Assembly: GCA_023137075.1 (NCBI GenBank)
Contig: JAGLQA010000780.1
Span: 1 to 7,492, forward strand
Direction of reading: 5' to 3'
DNA length: 7,492 nucleotides
Source of the DNA: Candidatus Aminicenantota bacterium
GTDB lineage: Bacteria; Acidobacteriota; Aminicenantia; UBA2199
Both the position numbers and the translations under genes were made by a program. Of the stretch, positions 5,338 through 7,492 are shown piece by piece. A model generated the notes under the pieces. That model was not told the origin of the DNA, ran no database searches, and saw only the letters and a program-made list of their open reading frames with translations. Each line of letters starts with the position of its first letter. Positions within the stretch are counted from its first letter, which is position 1.

Positions 5338-6493
5338 ACTCCGCCCAAATCGGCGACAACTTTCTCAACTTTTCAACCACTCCGGGCAAAACCTTTATAA
5401 CAGCGGAAATATCCTCTTCCCTGTTGAATCTTCCACAGGTAAGCTGTAGGGAACCATGGGCTTCTTCATGCAAAAGTCCAGTGGCAATCAAAGTATGAGA
5501 AGGCTCTAAAGTCTTCGAAGAACAGGCAGAACCGGTGGAAACCGAAAGTCCCTCATCCTTCAGGGACAAAAGTAATGCCTCACCTTCGATGCCTTCGAAA
5601 CGAAAATGGGCATTATTGGGGAGTCTCTCGGTGGGGTGCCCATTCAAATAGGCCCGGGGAATCTTTCCCAATATATTCTTAATCAAGTTATCCCGGTAAC
5701 AGCGAAATTTGTCCACCTCTTTTTTTTTATCTTTTTGCATTATTTCCACTGCCTTCTTCATGCCGACTATCGCGGGAATATTCTCTGCTCCGGAACGTAA
5801 ACCATACTCCTGCCCACCGCCGATCAGCAACGGGTTCAGGCGGATGCCTTTTCTCTTGAACAAAACTCCCAGCCCTTTGGGACCATAAATATCGTTGGAC
5901 GAAAGGGTCAGGAGATCGATATTATCCTTCTTTACATCTAAGGGTATCAAGCCTTCGGCAGCAACGGCATCGGTATGAAAAACGATGTTTTTCTCCCGGC
6001 ACAACTTACCGATTCCGGCAGCCGGCTGAATAGTTCCGATTTCATTACTGGCATAACAGATGGAGATTAGAATCGTTTTATCGGTTATTCGATCTGTAAG
6101 TTTCTGAATATTAACTCTACCATATTGATCTACAGGTACTTTTGAAACAACAAATCCATTCTTCTCTAAGTACTTCGCCAGGTTTTGAATGGATATATGC
6201 TCGATCTCAGAGATAATAATATGGTTTCCTTTTGCCTTATTCCTCAATGCGTAACCGATAAGACCAAGATTATTGGATTCCGTTGCCCCGGAAGTGAATA
6301 TAATCTCATCTTTTTCAGCATTGATAAACCCGGCAATAGTTTTACGGCACTCTTCCAGAACTACCGTAGCTTCATCACCTACTTTGTGCAGTGAAGAGGG
6401 ATTCCCGAAACTATCATGGAAATAGGGAACCATTTCTTCTATAACCCTTGGATCAACAGGTTTTGCCGATTGATAATCCAGGTATACGCTCAT
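5336..6493 (-). CDS. NifS/IscS-like protein lacking the PLP-binding lysine, persulfide Cys kept
   Basis: This 385-residue fold-type I aminotransferase-family protein aligns along its whole length with NifS/IscS cysteine desulfurases. Retained: TSGATESNN (67-75), H99, N150 in ASNEIGTIQP, D175 in HTDAV, and the cysteine loop STGSACSSKTLEPSH with C324, the persulfide carrier. Lost: the Schiff-base lysine of the usual SAHKIYGPKG is D201 (SSNDIYGPKG; codon GAT at 5893-5891), the preceding His is N200, the PLP-contacting Gln is A178, the phosphate-binding Thr of RSGT is A236, and the Arg of S-L-R-L-T-x-G-R is Q350. Normal PLP-dependent cysteine desulfurization is therefore not expected. Archaeoglobus fulgidus IscS, crystallised with IscU, has as I recall Asp at the same place and very similar SAKPVD, SSNDIYGPKG and SACSSKTL segments. 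Probable role: partner of the adjacent scaffold, perhaps lending C324 as cluster ligand or persulfide carrier. Start ATG 6493 has AGGAGG at 5 bases; an upstream GTG is rejected. Confidence 0.93.
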   Translation of the reverse strand: MSVYLDYQSAKPVDPRVIEEMVPYFHDSFGNPSSLHKVGDEATVVLEECRKTIAGFINAEKDEIIFTSGATESNNLGLIGYALRNKAKGNHIIISEIEHISIQNLAKYLEKNGFVVSKVPVDQYGRVNIQKLTDRITDKTILISICYASNEIGTIQPAAGIGKLCREKNIVFHTDAVAAEGLIPLDVKKDNIDLLTLSSNDIYGPKGLGVLFKRKGIRLNPLLIGGGQEYGLRSGAENIPAIVGMKKAVEIMQKDKKKEVDKFRCYRDNLIKNILGKIPRAYLNGHPTERLPNNAHFRFEGIEGEALLLSLKDEGLSVSTGSACSSKTLEPSHTLIATGLLHEEAHGSLQLTCGRFNREEDISAVIKVLPGVVEKLRKLSPIWAE

Positions 6494-6498
6494 TTTTT

Positions 6499-6504
6499 CC
6501 TCCT
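6499..6504 (-). promoter_or_regulatory. AGGAGG ribosome binding site of the NifS-like gene
   Basis: A perfect AGGAGG lies 5 bases before ATG 6493 and 3 bases after the TAA of the DsrE-like gene. It decides the start in favour of MSVYLDY over the in-frame GTG at 6517. Confidence 0.85.
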
Positions 6505-6507
6505 CTA

Positions 6508-6870
6508 TTAAAACCACATGGTGGCACCGACATCAAGGGCCAGGTCGTTTAAGGTACCGGCGCCTACTACTTTTACGCCCGGTATTAGCTCGACTTTTTC
6601 CCAACCCAGCATCTTTTTGGACGCTTCGCAGGCATAAATCTCGATTCCCATATCTAAACTCTTTTTTATCATTTCAGCCATACTGGGAAAAGTTCCGAGT
6701 TTTATTTTTTCTGCTTCTCCCGGGGCCAGGATTGTTAAGCCCCGGCCTAAATAATATACTATCGGCTTGATATCCATGGCCACGGCAGTTTGCGCTAAAA
6801 CCAGCGGAGAGTATTGTCTCTCCGGTGAATCGCCGGTTTGAACGTACAAAATTGAATTTTTGTCTTTCAT
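6508..6870 (-). CDS. DsrE-family sulfur-relay-like protein
   Basis: This 120-residue soluble protein belongs to the DsrE/DsrF-like superfamily, small proteins that form oligomers and, in known cases, pass persulfide sulfur through a conserved cysteine. Visible features are an N-terminal strand ILYVQTGDSPERQYSPLVLAQTA, a YYLGRGLTIL loop, and GTFPSMAEMIKKSLDMGIEIYACEASKKMLG with the single Cys C81 at the family's active position, ending in GVKVVGAGTLNDLALDVGAT. Length fits single-domain members. The start is ATG 6870, with AGGAGG (6877-6882) at 6 bases; an ATG 18 bases upstream has no such site. It lies 10 bases after the TusA-like gene and 14 before the NifS-like gene. The TusA-DsrE pairing supports sulfur transfer as its job. 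Its donor and acceptor are not known; the neighbouring NifS-like C324 or the scaffold are candidates by position. Confidence 0.88.
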   Translation of the reverse strand: MKDKNSILYVQTGDSPERQYSPLVLAQTAVAMDIKPIVYYLGRGLTILAPGEAEKIKLGTFPSMAEMIKKSLDMGIEIYACEASKKMLGWEKVELIPGVKVVGAGTLNDLALDVGATMWF

Positions 6871-6876
6871 TTTAAA

Positions 6877-6882
6877 CCTCCT
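6877..6882 (-). promoter_or_regulatory. AGGAGG ribosome binding site overlapping the tusA-like stop
   Basis: A perfect AGGAGG overlaps the TAG (6881-6883) of the TusA-like gene and lies 6 bases before ATG 6870. It decides the start of the DsrE-like protein. The junction reads TAGGAGGTTTAA, the same as at the NifS-IscU junction. Confidence 0.85.
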
Positions 6883-7129
6883 ATTCATCCGTCCCCTTCT
6901 TCAGCAAAAATCTAAATATATCGCCATTCTTCTCAAAAAATAGTAATTCATTCCCTGTTCTTTTGGCAAATCTCTTCAAATCCTCTTCTGCTGCCGGATC
7001 ATCGGCAATTATCTCCAGTACATCTCCCGGATCGATGGTATCTATTTGCTCACGTGTTTGAAACAGGGGTTCAGGGCAATAGAGCCCGACACAATCCAAT
7101 GTTTTTGTTGCTTCTACTTGATAGGACAT
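6881..7129 (-). CDS. TusA/SirA-family sulfur carrier protein
   Basis: This 82-residue cytosolic protein has the TusA signature near the N-terminus: TLDCVGLYCPEPLFQTREQI, with the CPxP motif at 18-21. In this family C18 carries the persulfide received from a desulfurase or rhodanese. A second cysteine, C13, precedes it in LDCVGLYCP. The rest (PGDVLEIIADDPAAEEDLKRFAKRTGNELL, then a final strand) matches the family fold and length. AAGGAG (7136-7141) lies 6 bases before ATG 7129. It is the first full gene of the operon, about 70 bases downstream of the predicted transcription start. TusA homologues work in tRNA thiolation, molybdenum cofactor synthesis or dissimilatory sulfur metabolism. Here the downstream iron-sulfur pair suggests delivery of persulfide into cluster assembly, which is inference. 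Confidence 0.93.
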   Translation of the reverse strand: MSYQVEATKTLDCVGLYCPEPLFQTREQIDTIDPGDVLEIIADDPAAEEDLKRFAKRTGNELLFFEKNGDIFRFLLKKGTDE

Positions 7130-7167
7130 TTTTTTCTCCTTAAATAGTTTTTCATGCTTTTACTCAT
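7114..7167 (-). CDS. 17-residue leader peptide frame overlapping the tusA-like start
   Basis: ATG at 7167-7165 has AGGAG (7173-7177) at an ideal 5 bases and encodes MSKSMKNYLRRKKCPIK, ending TAG at 7116-7114. It overlaps the first codons of the TusA-like gene in another frame. It lies wholly within the operon's leader, is strongly basic and has one Cys. It could couple or attenuate translation. No family is recognised. Confidence 0.3.
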   Translation of the reverse strand: MSKSMKNYLRRKKCPIK

Positions 7168-7206
7168 TTTATCTCCTATTCGGTTCGGGGAATCTTTCAT
7201 TATCTT

Positions 7207-7235
7207 ATTGTAGAATAGTTTACCTTTTTTGTCAA
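7207..7235 (-). promoter_or_regulatory. Near-consensus sigma70/sigmaA promoter of the six-gene operon
   Basis: On the - strand TTGACA (7235-7230, perfect -35) is followed after exactly 17 bases by TACAAT (7212-7207, five of six -10 bases). Transcription should begin near 7200. No other promoter of comparable quality was seen in the short gaps downstream, so it probably serves all six genes down to 1418. Confidence 0.85.
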
Positions 7236-7240
7236 CTATT
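7214..7240 (-). promoter_or_regulatory. Palindromic operator over the -35 region, IscR type 1-like
   Basis: AATAGTT (7240-7234) and AACTATT (7220-7214) form a perfect 7-base inverted repeat with a 13-base spacer, and inner AC (7232-7231) and GT (7223-7222) are also symmetric. The dyad covers the -35 element and most of the spacer. Read 7239-7215, it agrees by my count at 21 of 25 positions with the E. coli IscR type 1 consensus as I remember it (ATASYYGACTR, www, YAGTCRRSTAT). That fits repression by an Rrf2-family, cluster-sensing regulator encoded elsewhere. The regulator's identity is inference. Confidence 0.65.
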
Positions 7241-7492
7241 ATTTTGGGATTTTTCTGCATAATAGTTAAGCTGATCTAACACACCCCGTCCCGCCTTCGG
7301 CTCTTTATGTTTACGAGAAGCGTTCCTAACATGATTAAATATCCGTTCACGAAGGAAAGTTAATATTTTTGGTTCTATAAAATAATTTGTGGGTAAAGTT
7401 GGTTTCTTTATTGGGGCTATGAAAAAATATTTCGGAACCCTCAATCTGTCAATAAAAGCATTTGACAGATTGATGAACCCGAAATCAAATCC
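7232..7492 (-). other. Right-edge region with an open but unsupported reading frame
   Basis: Besides the terminator-like hairpin and operon promoter, one - strand frame is open from the edge (7492) to TGA at 7234-7232, 86 codons. It contains stretches such as RVPKYFFIAPIKK and EPKAGRGVLDQLNYYAEK that I do not recognise. It has no start with a ribosome binding site inside the window, runs through the hairpin, and its stop falls in the -35 of the next operon. It could be the 3' end or remnant of a gene outside the window, but non-coding DNA is more likely. Confidence 0.2.
7421..7485 (-). terminator. Probable rho-independent terminator of a - strand gene beyond the right edge
   Basis: The arms at 7429-7451 and 7463-7485 can pair at 18 of 23 positions, with an inner perfect 11-base stem (TCAATCTGTCA/TGACAGATTGA) and an 11-base loop. 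On the - strand the stem is followed by ATTTTTTC (7428-7421). The central mismatched block gains G-U and G-C pairs only as - strand RNA, which supports transcription in that direction. The stem is longer than usual for a terminator. Confidence 0.55.

Noticed and set aside
4548..5348. Longer form of the IscU-like protein starting at TTG 5348
   Set aside because: It adds eight unconserved residues (MGGVGGLI), whereas ATG 5324 has a perfect AGGAGG at 7 bases and matches where IscU proteins begin.
5336..6517. Longer NifS-like protein starting at GTG 6517
   Set aside because: ATG 6493 has a perfect AGGAGG at 5 bases, and MSVYLDY matches the usual IscS/NifS N-terminus.
6508..6888. Longer DsrE-like protein starting at ATG 6888
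   Set aside because: ATG 6870 has AGGAGG at 6 bases, and the family strand ILYVQTG follows it directly.
7232..7444. 70-codon - strand frame starting TTG at 7444 as a gene
   Set aside because: The start lies inside a hairpin stem, has no ribosome binding site, the frame is open further upstream, and the stop sits in the -35 of the operon promoter. Kept only as a low-confidence regional note.

Overview
The window looks like a piece of an AT-rich bacterial chromosome. Genes are tightly packed, carry strong Shine-Dalgarno sites (several are a perfect AGGAGG), and are preceded by good sigma70/sigmaA-type promoters. The gene content (sulfur-carrier proteins and an iron-sulfur assembly pair of the type known from sulfide-rich archaea) suggests an anaerobe, probably living where sulfide is available. 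The lineage cannot be fixed from the sequence alone. I see no tRNA, rRNA, CRISPR array, insertion sequence or phage gene.

Left part, + strand (1-1417): the 3' end of an S-methyl-5'-thioadenosine phosphorylase gene, an intergenic stretch with a clear extended -10 promoter, a 188-residue protein resembling the MXAN_5187 C-terminal family, and two tiny chained reading frames that may be remnants. These converge on the - strand genes.

Central and right part, - strand (7240 down to 1418): one apparent six-gene operon read from a near-consensus promoter at 7207-7235. Order of transcription: TusA-like sulfur carrier, DsrE-like protein, NifS/IscS-like protein, IscU-like scaffold with an extra C-terminal domain, CDF metal exporter, and a YyaL/SSP411-type thioredoxin-domain protein with a probable signal peptide. 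Gaps are 10, 14, 11, 46 and 24 bases. An inverted repeat closely resembling the IscR type 1 operator lies over the -35 region, so an Rrf2-family, iron-sulfur-sensing repressor is a reasonable guess.

The main find is the iron-sulfur pair. The NifS-like protein has Asp at the position of the PLP-binding lysine, and has lost other PLP-contacting residues, yet keeps the persulfide cysteine. It strongly resembles, from memory, the PLP-less IscS of Archaeoglobus fulgidus. Its partner is an intact IscU domain fused to what looks like the NADPH-binding subdomain of thioredoxin reductase with both the CxxC and the cofactor motifs eroded. With TusA and DsrE upstream, the operon reads as an iron-sulfur or persulfide-handling system that does not draw sulfur from cysteine by PLP chemistry but takes sulfide or persulfide from elsewhere. 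The CDF transporter and the thioredoxin-domain protein may add metal balance and a redox or envelope function, but that link rests only on operon position.

The right edge (7241-7492) holds a long imperfect hairpin that looks like a - strand terminator of a gene outside the window, and no convincing gene.
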